DNA of 6,318 bases from NCBI GenBank assembly GCA_910584695.1, contig CAJUBR010000117.1, forward strand, positions 1 to 6,318, given 5' to 3'. Shown piece by piece: positions 1-6,064 of this stretch; the first letter of the stretch is position 1, and every line of letters begins with the position of its first letter. This DNA is from an uncultured Lachnospiraceae bacterium. Its GTDB lineage: Bacteria > Bacillota > Clostridia > Lachnospirales > Lachnospiraceae. A program made the position numbers and the translations under genes. Under the pieces are notes generated by a model. The model worked only from the letters and a program-made list of their open reading frames with translations. It searched no databases and was not told the DNA's origin.

Positions 1-1537
1 CATTTTCTATCCGGTTTTGAATGGTAACAACAACGCTTCCGCCTTCTTTGTTATATTTAATTCCATTATCACACAAATTATAGAAAACCTCTTCCAGCAT
101 AGAAGGAATCCCTTCTATCACCGCATCATCACCAACAATATGAATAGATACCTTTTTTTCCCTTCTGGATAACTTCAGACGGTCTTTCACCTGTTTTGCC
201 AGTTCTCTCAAATTTAGCTTTTCCGTTTCCTCTTTAACAGATTCTTCATCCATTTTTGACAGGAAAATAATATCATTTATCAAAGCAAGCAAATGCCCTG
301 CTTCTTCATAAATATTTTCAGCAAAGCCCGGTATATCCTCTGCCTTTACAATCCCATTCATCATAATCTCTGCCACACCAGAAATAGAGGTCAACGGTGT
401 TTTCAACTCATGGGATACATTTGATGTAAATTCCCTGCGAAGCTGCTCTCTTTTTTCTTTTTCTGTCTCATCTAAAATAATGACAACAACACCTTCTACC
501 TGTTCCTTAGGAACTTTTTCGTCTGCAAATGTCTGTTTCATCTGCGTCCCATCTTTTATCTTATCCTCAATTACAATGGGATTTGCAAAAATACGAAAAA
601 TCCGTTCTCCTACTTCCAGATTCCGTTGCCTCCGATAACCGTTTAATGCTTCATGAACTGTTTTCCTAAGGGTTTTGTTTCGATCAAAATAAATAATACC
701 CTTCCCTATATAATCCACCGTTTTATCTGCTCCTAATAATTCTACTGCAGCCACATTATAAGACAGTACATTCTCCTTTTTATCCAAAACCAGAAAACCT
801 TCTCTCATATACTCTGTAAGTGTTCTGAATTTCGCCTGCTGCTTTTTCAAATCATCCATCTGCTCCTCAATCAGTATATTCTGTTTCCGGATTCTCTTTA
901 ACAATGGTACAAGTTCCTCATATTCTTCGTCCATTTCTCCATAGAGCAGATCCATATTATTGATTGGTGCCACAATATTTTTTGCCACACGTTTGGACAT
1001 AAAATAAGATACCATAATAATCAGAAATATTAACACGGCTGTAGGCTGCAGCATTGCAAGCACAATGGAAAATATCGTATTATAAGCACTGGAAATGCGG
1101 AGGAGTGAACCATTTTTTAACTCAATCGCATAGTAAACCGTCTGTTCATCTAATGTACGGGAATATCTTACTACATAACCCTCTCCGTTTTGCATTGCAC
1201 TTTGTATTTCATCACGGTCATTGTGGTTTTCCATCTTGTTTGCATCTACTTTAGAATCATATAAGACCTTACCACTTTTATCCACCCATGTAATACGGTT
1301 TTTATGTGTCCGGGAAGTATCCACATTCTTATTTATAAAATCATTTCCGGCAAAATTTGTAAGATATTCCTCTCCAACCTGATCCAATCCGCACGCAATA
1401 TATTCTGCTTCCGTTTTTAATTCCAGTCGAATCTGTTTTTCAAAATAGTCATATAATATCCCTACAATCATAACATATGCAATTAGGAGCGTTACCATAG
1501 ACACATAAAAAGTATTCTTAAATATTCGCTTTATCAT
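1..1537 (-). CDS. PhoR-like membrane sensor histidine kinase (C-terminal end cut by window edge)
   Basis: Partial gene: 512 codons are present and the reading frame is still open at base 1. It starts at ATG 1537-1535. AAGGTG at 1548-1543 lies 5 nt upstream and overlaps the stop of the response regulator; the gap between the genes is 9 nt. Domains seen: membrane helix at about residues 9-29; extracytoplasmic sensor domain about 30-154, with a PhoR/Cache-like stretch around WVDKSGKVLYDS (84-95); second membrane helix about 155-179; a degenerate HAMP/coiled-coil linker about 183-237; a PAS domain about 238-356; HisKA with the phosphoacceptor H376 in SHELKTP; and the ATPase N box around N487 and N491 (NLCDNGIKYN). 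The later ATPase boxes (DxGxG, G2) must lie outside the window. By family it autophosphorylates H376 and passes the phosphate to D50 of the neighbouring regulator. The layout matches Firmicute PhoR (phosphate sensing), but the signal itself cannot be read from sequence. Kinase call is very secure; PhoR identity is moderate. Confidence 0.93.
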   Translation of the reverse strand, partial: MIKRIFKNTFYVSMVTLLIAYVMIVGILYDYFEKQIRLELKTEAEYIACGLDQVGEEYLTNFAGNDFINKNVDTSRTHKNRITWVDKSGKVLYDSKVDANKMENHNDRDEIQSAMQNGEGYVVRYSRTLDEQTVYYAIELKNGSLLRISSAYNTIFSIVLAMLQPTAVLIFLIIMVSYFMSKRVAKNIVAPINNMDLLYGEMDEEYEELVPLLKRIRKQNILIEEQMDDLKKQQAKFRTLTEYMREGFLVLDKKENVLSYNVAAVELLGADKTVDYIGKGIIYFDRNKTLRKTVHEALNGYRRQRNLEVGERIFRIFANPIVIEDKIKDGTQMKQTFADEKVPKEQVEGVVVIILDETEKEKREQLRREFTSNVSHELKTPLTSISGVAEIMMNGIVKAEDIPGFAENIYEEAGHLLALINDIIFLSKMDEESVKEETEKLNLRELAKQVKDRLKLSRREKKVSIHIVGDDAVIEGIPSMLEEVFYNLCDNGIKYNKEGGSVVVTIQNRIEN

Positions 1538-1546
1538 ATCATCACC

Positions 1547-2233
1547 TTATTTTTCTTCAGGTTTTCCCAATTTGTAACCAAACCCCCGCACAGTCTCAAT
1601 CAATCCTCCTGCTTCTTTTAGCTTCTGCCTTAATGTTCTTATATGAACATCTACCGTCCTGCTTTCCCCATCAAAATCATATCCCCAGACAGACTGCAAA
1701 ATCCGGTCTCTTGAAAATACGGTTCCCTGATTTTTTAACAGCAAAGATAACAATTCAAATTCTTTATAAGTAAGATTTGTAACTTCCTTATCATTTACCT
1801 TTATCATATGTTTAGAGCTATTGACATACAACGGTCCCACCTGATAAATATCTGCCTTTTCAGCTTCCGTTTCACTTCTCCTTAATAATGCCTTTATTCT
1901 TGACATCAATTCCATCATACTAAAAGGCTTTGCCACATAGTCATCCGCCCCGGAATCCAGCCCTAAAACTTTATCATACTCCGTTCCCTTTGCTGTCAGC
2001 ATAATAATCGGCAGTTTTCTTGTCCTCATATTACTTCTAAGTTTTTTTAAAACCTCTATTCCATCCTCTTCCGGCAGCATAATATCTAACAGCAGCAGGT
2101 CAGGAAGATTCTTGTCCATCTGTTTCCAGAAATCACTGGGTCTTTCAAATCCTTCCGCTTCAAATCCCGTATTTTTCAACGTATATAACACAAAATTCTG
2201 AATACTGGTATCATCCTCTAAAAGATATATCAT
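1547..2233 (-). CDS. OmpR/PhoB-family response regulator (PhoP-like)
   Basis: Complete 228-residue protein, the usual length for this family. The N-terminal receiver domain (about 1-120) has the acidic pair D7/D8, the phosphoacceptor D50 in LLLLDIMLP, T80 and K102 in the AKPF motif. The C-terminal winged-helix DNA-binding domain (about 126-222) has the recognition-helix segment RTVDVHIRTLRQKL and the closing wing TVRGFGYKL. It should be phosphorylated by the kinase encoded 9 nt downstream and then bind direct repeats as a dimer. The start is well supported: AAGGAGG at 2244-2238 sits 4 nt before ATG 2233. It is the first gene of its transcription unit, behind the terminator of the NAD operon and a promoter at 2306-2278. 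With a PhoR-like partner and TTAACA-type repeats upstream, PhoP/PhoB is the most likely identity, but other OmpR-family regulators share the same motifs, so no symbol is given. Confidence 0.95.
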   Translation of the reverse strand: MIYLLEDDTSIQNFVLYTLKNTGFEAEGFERPSDFWKQMDKNLPDLLLLDIMLPEEDGIEVLKKLRSNMRTRKLPIIMLTAKGTEYDKVLGLDSGADDYVAKPFSMMELMSRIKALLRRSETEAEKADIYQVGPLYVNSSKHMIKVNDKEVTNLTYKEFELLSLLLKNQGTVFSRDRILQSVWGYDFDGESRTVDVHIRTLRQKLKEAGGLIETVRGFGYKLGKPEEK

Positions 2234-2237
2234 TTTG

Positions 2238-2244
2238 CCTCCTT
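2238..2244 (-). promoter_or_regulatory. Ribosome binding site of the response regulator gene
   Basis: The minus strand reads AAGGAGG followed by CAAA and ATG. It is a full-length Shine-Dalgarno match 4 nt from the start codon, so it fixes the start of the response regulator at 2233. Confidence 0.85.
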
Positions 2245-2277
2245 CTCTGGTGCTGCGTACCCTATGCCTTTTTGTTT

Positions 2278-2306
2278 ATTGTACAGTATTCAATAAAACT
2301 TTACAA
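2278..2306 (-). promoter_or_regulatory. Sigma-A-type promoter of the two-component operon
   Basis: On the minus strand TTGTAA (2306-2301, 4 of 6 to TTGACA) is followed after exactly 17 nt by TACAAT (2283-2278, 5 of 6 to TATAAT). The expected transcript start is near 2271, giving a leader of about 38 nt before ATG 2233. The -35 hexamer lies inside the right arm of a 9-bp inverted repeat, so a protein bound there would affect polymerase access. This is pattern matching only; the spacing and position make it the best promoter candidate in the region. Confidence 0.55.
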
Positions 2307-2332
2307 ACCATGCATTGTTAAATGTTTGTAAA
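2300..2332 (-). promoter_or_regulatory. Candidate operator: 9-bp inverted repeat with TTTACA-N5-TTAACA
   Basis: The minus strand has TTTACAAAC (2332-2324) and its exact reverse complement GTTTGTAAA (2308-2300), separated by 15 nt. Within it, TTTACA (2332-2327) and TTAACA (2321-2316) form a direct repeat with a 5-nt gap, the arrangement described for Bacillus PhoP boxes (TT[ACT]A[CT]A repeats spaced 5 nt). It lies at about -61 to -29 relative to the predicted transcript start. Autoregulation by the downstream regulator is inferred. Confidence 0.4.
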
Positions 2333-2392
2333 ATCCACTTTTCTTCAAACGTTTTTTCACTCCTCTTTCCCTTTTCATATTTTCTATTCTTT

Positions 2393-2404
2393 CCTGTCGA
2401 CAGG
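2393..2404. repeat. 12-bp perfect palindrome CCTGTCGACAGG
   Basis: CCTGTCGACAGG reads the same on both strands with no mismatch. It sits between the distal and proximal hexamer groups, about 160 bp upstream of the response regulator start. It is the GC-richest short block in an otherwise AT-rich stretch. It could be a binding site for a dimeric regulator; I do not recognise the regulator. Confidence 0.4.
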
Positions 2405-2423
2405 TATCATTTTATAAAAGTCT

Positions 2424-2463
2424 TGTTAAATCCAGAATCTTTCTTATGTTAAAAATACGTTAA
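2424..2463 (-). promoter_or_regulatory. Candidate distal PhoP-type box array (11-bp phased hexamers)
   Basis: On the minus strand TTAACG (2463-2458), five bases, TTAACA (2452-2447), five bases, AAGATT (2441-2436), five bases and TTTAAC (2430-2425) follow each other at 11-bp steps. The first two and the fourth fit a TTAACA-like box; the third does not. TATAAA (2416-2411) follows, with no recognisable -35, as expected for an activator-dependent promoter. The AT-rich background makes chance matches quite possible. Confidence 0.33.
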
Positions 2464-2487
2464 CTCCAAATAATTTTCTTAGAAAGC

Positions 2488-2534
2488 AAAAAAGGTTCCG
2501 GGCGGATATGTATACTCTGTATCCGCCCGGAACC
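2488..2534 (-). terminator. Strong intrinsic terminator of the nad operon
   Basis: A perfect 15-bp inverted repeat (GGTTCCGGGCGGATA with its reverse complement; arms 2534-2520 and 2508-2494) encloses an 11-nt loop. On the minus strand the stem is followed directly by six T (2493-2488). It begins about 36 nt past the nadC stop. On the plus strand the stem is followed by CTTTCCC, a poor U tract, so it should act mainly on minus-strand transcripts. It isolates the NAD operon from the two-component genes downstream. Confidence 0.93.
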
Positions 2535-2570
2535 CTTTCCCTGTTATATTATTTTTCTGCTCTCATATGC

Positions 2571-3422
2571 TTAAAGAACTGCATGTAAATTTTTCAGTGA
2601 TAAATCCAGAATCGGTGCAGAATGTGTCAATGCACCGGAAGAAATGTAATCGACTCCGATATCAATCAGATTTGCGACATTTTCTTTTGTCACATTACCG
2701 GAGCACTCTGTCTGTGCCCTTCCATCAATAAGTGCAACTGCTTCCTTCATCATCTCTTTATCCATATTATCCAGCATGATAATGTCTGCACCTGCCTCTA
2801 ACGCTTCTCTTACCATATCCAGATTCTCTACCTCTACTTCTATCTTACGGACGAAGGGTGCATACTCCTTAGCCATCTTAACAGCCTCCTCAACGCTTCC
2901 CGCTGCCCCGATATGGTTATCCTTTAATAAAATACCATCTGACAAATTGAAACGGTGGTTATATCCCCCACCCACCTTTACCGCATATTTTTCAAACACA
3001 CGCATATTAGGAGTTGTTTTTCTTGTATCTAAAAGTTTTGTCCTGCTTCCTTCCAATAAGACTGCAATCGAACGGGTATAAGTGGCAATTCCACTCATTC
3101 TTTGCAGATAATTAAGTGCTGTACGCTCTCCCTCCAATAAGACACGAATATCACCTGTAATCTTACCTAAGCACTGTCCATTCTTTATTTCATTCCCATC
3201 CTCTGCCTGCATAGTAAAGGTCGTTTTTTCATCTAACAGTTCAAATACCCGCTTAAATACATCTAATCCGGCAAGTACACCATCCTGCTTGCAGATTAAA
3301 TCCACTTCCCCTAACCGATATTCCCGCATAACCGAATTGGTGGTAATATCCTCACTGGTAATATCCTCTCTTAAAGCCTGTAAAATCAAGTGGTCTACAT
3401 TCAAATTCATTAATTCTCTCAT
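2571..3422 (-). CDS. nadC: Nicotinate-nucleotide pyrophosphorylase (quinolinate phosphoribosyltransferase)
   Basis: Complete 283-residue enzyme, normal for the family. It converts quinolinate and PRPP to nicotinate mononucleotide, CO2 and pyrophosphate, the last step of the quinolinate branch of NAD synthesis in the cytoplasm. Visible motifs: GERTALN (98-104, with R100), DTRKTTP (132-138, with R134 and K135), GGGYNHR (151-157, with H156 and R157), LLKDNH (165-170, with K167), acidic residues in KIEVEVEN (193-200), LDN with D218, SGNV (241-244) and the closing phosphate-binding part SSGALTHSAP (261-270). These correspond in order to the substrate-binding residues known from bacterial QPRTases. 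The start ATG 3422 overlaps the nadB stop (ATGA), with a GGGAGAGG ribosome site about 10 nt upstream inside nadB, which suggests translational coupling. An alternative start at Met5 is possible but less likely. Last gene of the operon; a terminator follows about 36 nt later. Confidence 0.97.
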   Translation of the reverse strand: MRELMNLNVDHLILQALREDITSEDITTNSVMREYRLGEVDLICKQDGVLAGLDVFKRVFELLDEKTTFTMQAEDGNEIKNGQCLGKITGDIRVLLEGERTALNYLQRMSGIATYTRSIAVLLEGSRTKLLDTRKTTPNMRVFEKYAVKVGGGYNHRFNLSDGILLKDNHIGAAGSVEEAVKMAKEYAPFVRKIEVEVENLDMVREALEAGADIIMLDNMDKEMMKEAVALIDGRAQTECSGNVTKENVANLIDIGVDYISSGALTHSAPILDLSLKNLHAVL

Positions 3423-4765
3423 ATATGTTTTTCCTCTCCCTGTATTTGTTTTTTCTTTCTAGCAAAACGGGCTTCTTCTATCTTTCTTCTGACACTGTCA
3501 TGGCAGGCTTCCTTATTTGCCTCATAAGGCTGAATTTTCATATGAGACTTTGTCTGCAGACCCGCAAAGTATTCTTCACACCACTGCCTGTTAACCGGCA
3601 CATATCCTCCTCCGATCTCCACAGCAGCACGCTTCGCCCATACTAGACTCTCCAAAAGGGAATTACTTGCCAGACGGTTCGCACCGTGCACACCGTTACA
3701 TGCTGTTTCCCCAACCGCATACAGCCTGTCCATGGAGGTTTTTCCGTTTAAATCTACTTTTACCCCTCCCATAAAATAATGCTGGGCAGGAACAACCGGA
3801 ATACATTCCTTTGTTATGTCATAACCCTCCTCCATACAATGCCTATAAATATTCGGAAAACGTTTTATAATATCATCTGCCGGCATTTTTTCCAAAGAAA
3901 GCAGCACATAATCTGTCTTATCTTTTTTCATCTGTTTATAAATAGCTTGCGTCAGCAAATCCCTTGGCAGCAGCTCATCTACAAACCGCTCATGGTCCTT
4001 ATTGTATAAAACTGCCCCCTCTCCCCGTACTGACTCCGAAATCAGAAACCTTCTGCCGGGTTTTTCCGAATATAATGTCGTCGGATGAATCTGTACGTAA
4101 TCTATATTTTGCAGTTCGATTGCATGGTTTAAAGAAATTGCCAGAGCATCCCCTGTTAAATGCCGGAAATTTGTAGAATGTTCATACAATCCGCCAATGC
4201 CGCCGCATGCCCAGATTGTATAATCACTAAAGATCGGTTCTATGGTTCCGTCTTCCATCTCCACCGCAATTCCGTAACAGGTATTATTTTCTTCTAAAAT
4301 ATCTACCATGGCCGTATGGGTAAAAATAGTAACATGATCCAATTTTTCTACCTGCATCAAGAGCTTTGACGTAATTTCCTTACCGGTCAGATCCTCGTGA
4401 TGGAGAATCCGGGATACGGAATGTGCTCCCTCTCTCGTAAAGCAGAATTCCCCATGCTCCCTCTCAAACTCTACTCCCAGATCAATCAGTTCCCTTATGA
4501 TATCCTGTGAAGACCGAATCATAATATCTACCGATTCCCTGCTGTTCTCATAGTGCCCGGCCCGCATGGTATCCTCATAATAAGAATCGTAATCGTCCTC
4601 ACTTTTTAACACGCAAATACCGCCCTGAGCCAGAAAAGAATCACTGTCCTCTAAACCGGCTTTCGTAATTATCGCAATTCGCTTTTCCCTAGGAAGATGC
4701 AAAGCTGCAAATAATCCTGCCACACCTGTTCCCACAATCGTAATATCAAAACCATTTTTCATCAT
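3419..4765 (-). CDS. nadB: L-aspartate oxidase, C-terminally short form
   Basis: Complete 448-residue FAD enzyme that oxidises L-aspartate to iminoaspartate for NadA. In an anaerobe, fumarate is the likely electron acceptor (family knowledge). Motifs: dinucleotide-binding GTGVAG (12-17), SFLAQGGI (43-50), REGAHS (111-116), IHPT with H227, PRDLL with R268, HYFMGG with H329, and GANRLASNSLLE with R364. R268, H329 and R364 all sit at a constant offset of 22 from E. coli R290, H351 and R386, so the active site is intact and belongs to NadB rather than to fumarate reductase. The protein ends 84 residues after R364, well short of the roughly 530-540 residues of E. coli or B. subtilis NadB, so most of the C-terminal helical domain is missing. 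Two adjacent ATGs (4765 and 4762) are possible; the ribosome site spacing favours the second. Gap to nadA 29 nt; the stop overlaps nadC. Confidence 0.97.
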   Translation of the reverse strand: MMKNGFDITIVGTGVAGLFAALHLPREKRIAIITKAGLEDSDSFLAQGGICVLKSEDDYDSYYEDTMRAGHYENSRESVDIMIRSSQDIIRELIDLGVEFEREHGEFCFTREGAHSVSRILHHEDLTGKEITSKLLMQVEKLDHVTIFTHTAMVDILEENNTCYGIAVEMEDGTIEPIFSDYTIWACGGIGGLYEHSTNFRHLTGDALAISLNHAIELQNIDYVQIHPTTLYSEKPGRRFLISESVRGEGAVLYNKDHERFVDELLPRDLLTQAIYKQMKKDKTDYVLLSLEKMPADDIIKRFPNIYRHCMEEGYDITKECIPVVPAQHYFMGGVKVDLNGKTSMDRLYAVGETACNGVHGANRLASNSLLESLVWAKRAAVEIGGGYVPVNRQWCEEYFAGLQTKSHMKIQPYEANKEACHDSVRRKIEEARFARKKKQIQGEEKHI

Positions 4766-4769
4766 AAAT

Positions 4770-4775
4770 CCTCAC
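4770..4775 (-). promoter_or_regulatory. Ribosome binding site of nadB
   Basis: The minus strand reads GTGAGG, then ATTT, then ATGATG. The site is 4 nt from the first ATG (4765) and 7 nt from the second (4762). The 7-nt spacing is closer to the optimum, so NadB may start at its second methionine. The difference is one residue. Confidence 0.6.
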
Positions 4776-4794
4776 AACGTATAAAACGTTTCCT

Positions 4795-5703
4795 CTATCG
4801 GCTCCCTAATTCAAGCATACGGTTTAATGAATGATTTGCTTTCCTTCTTACCTCATCCGTTACCGAAACTTTATGATCCATATTTTCCAAAGTCTTTAAT
4901 ACCTTATCTATTGTAACCTTTTTCATATCTTCACAAATCATTTTGTCATGAACCGGATAAAACATCTTGTCGGGATTTTTTTTCTTTAACTCATAAAGAA
5001 CCCCTTTTTCCGTACCAATAATAAATTCTTTCCGCTCCGAAGCAGTTGCATAGTCAATAATTCCACTGGTAGAACCTATGTAATCTGCCAGTTCCAAAAT
5101 ATCTGTCTGGCATTCCGGATGAACCAAAAACTCCGCCTCCGGATACTTTTCCTTTGCATCCTTCACTGCTTGTACCGTTAATTTGTGATGGATTGGACAA
5201 AAACCGTCATTAAAAATAAACTTTTTCTCCGGAACCTGACTGGCAACGTATCTTCCAAGATTCCCATCCGGAATAAAATAAATCTCCTTATTCGGCAATG
5301 CTTTCACAATCTTTACTGCATTTGCCGAGGTCACACAGACATCTGCATGTACTTTAAGTTCTGCAGTCGAATTAATATAACATACAACCGCCACATCCTC
5401 ATACTGCGAACGTACCAGCTTAATCTTTTTTTCATCCGCCATATGTGCCATTGGACAATCCGCTGTCTCATCCGGCATTAAAACCACCTTATCCGGGTTT
5501 AAAATCTTAGCACTTTCACCCATAAAGGATACTCCGCAAAAAACAATGACCTTTGCCGGTATCTCAGTCGCCACTTTGCTTAGATAGAAGGAATCACCGA
5601 TATAATCTGCAATCTCTTGTACCTCATCCGGCACATAATAGTGTGCTAAAACCGCTGCATTTTTTTCTTTCTTTAATTGTAAGATTCTGGCTTTTGTATC
5701 CAT
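4795..5703 (-). CDS. nadA: Quinolinate synthase, [4Fe-4S] enzyme, short form
   Basis: Complete 302-residue enzyme that condenses iminoaspartate with dihydroxyacetone phosphate to quinolinate using a [4Fe-4S] cluster. Three cluster cysteines can be placed by motif and spacing: C83 (TADCPMA), C169 (GFCPIHH) and C257 (MICEDMKK), with 86 and 88 residues between them, as in Thermotoga maritima NadA (81, 168, 254). Other active-site residues are present: H21 and Y23 (AHYY), S38, Y109 and N111 (CYINST), H195 and E197 (HPEC), and T212 (GSTSG). The length matches the compact Thermotoga-type enzyme; the C-terminal CxxCxxC motif of E. coli NadA is absent. The start ATG 5703 has AAGGAG at 5714-5709 with a 5-nt spacer, an excellent ribosome site. 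First of the three nad genes, 38 nt behind the acidic small gene. The oxygen-sensitive cluster fits an anaerobic host. Confidence 0.97.
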   Translation of the reverse strand: MDTKARILQLKKEKNAAVLAHYYVPDEVQEIADYIGDSFYLSKVATEIPAKVIVFCGVSFMGESAKILNPDKVVLMPDETADCPMAHMADEKKIKLVRSQYEDVAVVCYINSTAELKVHADVCVTSANAVKIVKALPNKEIYFIPDGNLGRYVASQVPEKKFIFNDGFCPIHHKLTVQAVKDAKEKYPEAEFLVHPECQTDILELADYIGSTSGIIDYATASERKEFIIGTEKGVLYELKKKNPDKMFYPVHDKMICEDMKKVTIDKVLKTLENMDHKVSVTDEVRRKANHSLNRMLELGSR

Positions 5704-5708
5704 ATATT

Positions 5709-5714
5709 CTCCTT
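5709..5714 (-). promoter_or_regulatory. Ribosome binding site of nadA
   Basis: AAGGAG lies 5 nt before ATG 5703 on the minus strand. It is a near-consensus site that fixes the nadA start. No promoter or terminator is visible in the 38-nt gap to the preceding gene, so nadA is probably co-transcribed with it. Confidence 0.85.
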
Positions 5715-5741
5715 CATTTTCTTCTTAAGAAATTTGAACTA

Positions 5742-5996
5742 TTATACTTCTTCTTCCTCTGGCAGATCAAAATCCATACCGGTATCATTAAAATCATCAT
5801 ATAAAACCCGGTTCATATCAAAATCATAGGCATCTGTGTTCCCATATACCTTACGGACTTCTTCCTCTATTTCTTCCTGCAGAGGTTTCAACTGCTCTAC
5901 CGGAATCCCGATCAGCATGGAAACCTCTTCGACATCAATCTTTCCTTTTAACATCCTTTTTGCCGCATCAAATTTTGCTTTATCCGTATTATTCAT
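5742..5996 (-). CDS. Small acidic protein of unknown function, upstream of nadA
   Basis: An 84-residue protein I do not recognise. The N-terminal half (about 5-50) looks helical and contains AAKRMLKGKIDVEEVSMLIG followed by a predicted turn and helix. This resembles the short helix-turn-helix-like tail (A..ML..G.s.eeIa..tGls.eeI..L) seen at the C-terminus of Rpn/PD-(D/E)XK nuclease-type transposase proteins, here without any nuclease part. The C-terminal third (about 55-84) is rich in D, N and E and ends in EEEEV. By my count there are 23 acidic and 10 basic residues, so the protein is strongly acidic. There are two cysteine-free termini, no signal peptide and no membrane segment, so it should be cytosolic. 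I chose ATG 5996 because AGAGG at 6010-6006 is 9 nt away; an in-frame TTG at 6002 would leave only 3 nt. It lies 68 nt after argH and 38 nt before nadA, in the same orientation, so it probably shares the nad transcript. A role in NAD metabolism is not shown. Confidence 0.8.
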   Translation of the reverse strand: MNNTDKAKFDAAKRMLKGKIDVEEVSMLIGIPVEQLKPLQEEIEEEVRKVYGNTDAYDFDMNRVLYDDFNDTGMDFDLPEEEEV

Positions 5997-6002
5997 ACAC
6001 AA

Positions 6003-6010
6003 CCGCCTCT
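6003..6010 (-). promoter_or_regulatory. Ribosome binding site deciding the start of the small acidic protein
   Basis: AGAGGCGG on the minus strand ends 6 nt before ATG 5996; the AGAGG core is 9 nt away. The in-frame TTG 6002 directly adjoins this sequence and cannot use it well, so ATG 5996 is the preferred start. Confidence 0.6.
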
Positions 6011-6023
6011 TTCCTCTCTTCGC

Positions 6024-6052
6024 TGTAACCTTGACTCTGCTACATGATTATA
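6024..6052 (-). promoter_or_regulatory. Possible weak promoter and operator ahead of the small gene and nadABC
   Basis: In the 68-nt gap after argH the minus strand holds a perfect TATAAT (6052-6047) without a matching -35 at 16-18 nt (the candidate there is GCCTGA). Just downstream is an imperfect dyad TGTA-N13-TACA (6044-6024), positioned where a repressor would block a transcript starting near 6040. Firmicutes often repress nad genes through NiaR, but I cannot match this dyad to its site from memory. No terminator separates argH from this gene, so read-through is also possible. Confidence 0.3.
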
Positions 6053-6064
6053 TACCTTTTATCA

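Larger units (their letters stand above)
2234..2570. other. 337-nt intergenic region between nadC and the two-component system
   Basis: No convincing gene is present. Reading on the minus strand, the region holds the nadC terminator (2534-2488), a group of TTAACA-like hexamers in 11-bp phase (2463-2424), a lone TATAAA (2416-2411), a 12-bp perfect palindrome (2404-2393), a purine-rich stretch with a possible 25-codon ORF that I do not accept (2378-2301), a 9-bp inverted repeat enclosing TTTACA-N5-TTAACA (2332-2300), a sigma-A-type promoter (2306-2278), and the ribosome site of the response regulator gene (2244-2238). Confidence 0.8.

Noticed and set aside
1054..1254. A 66-codon plus-strand frame inside the histidine kinase gene.
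   Set aside because: It lies wholly antisense to the kinase sensor domain, which has an intact, family-like reading frame.
2301..2378. A 25-codon minus-strand ORF (ATG 2378 to TAA 2301) encoding a very basic peptide, upstream of the response regulator.
   Set aside because: It has no well-spaced ribosome site, it overlaps the candidate operator and the promoter -35, and AT-rich purine stretches give Lys/Arg-rich ORFs by chance. Conservation data would be needed to accept it.
4776..4790. A 5-bp inverted repeat (AACGT-ATAAA-ACGTT) in the nadA-nadB gap.
   Set aside because: The stem is short and AT-rich with no U tract, so it is not a terminator; it is within chance expectation. It could at most modestly affect mRNA stability.
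5722..5731. A 10-bp palindrome TTCTTAAGAA just upstream of the nadA ribosome site.
   Set aside because: It is AT-rich, short and without a spaced dyad or known motif; a chance palindrome is the simpler reading.
5997..6002. TTG 6002 as the start of the small acidic protein (two extra residues).
   Set aside because: The ribosome site core would be only 3 nt away, whereas ATG 5996 has normal spacing.
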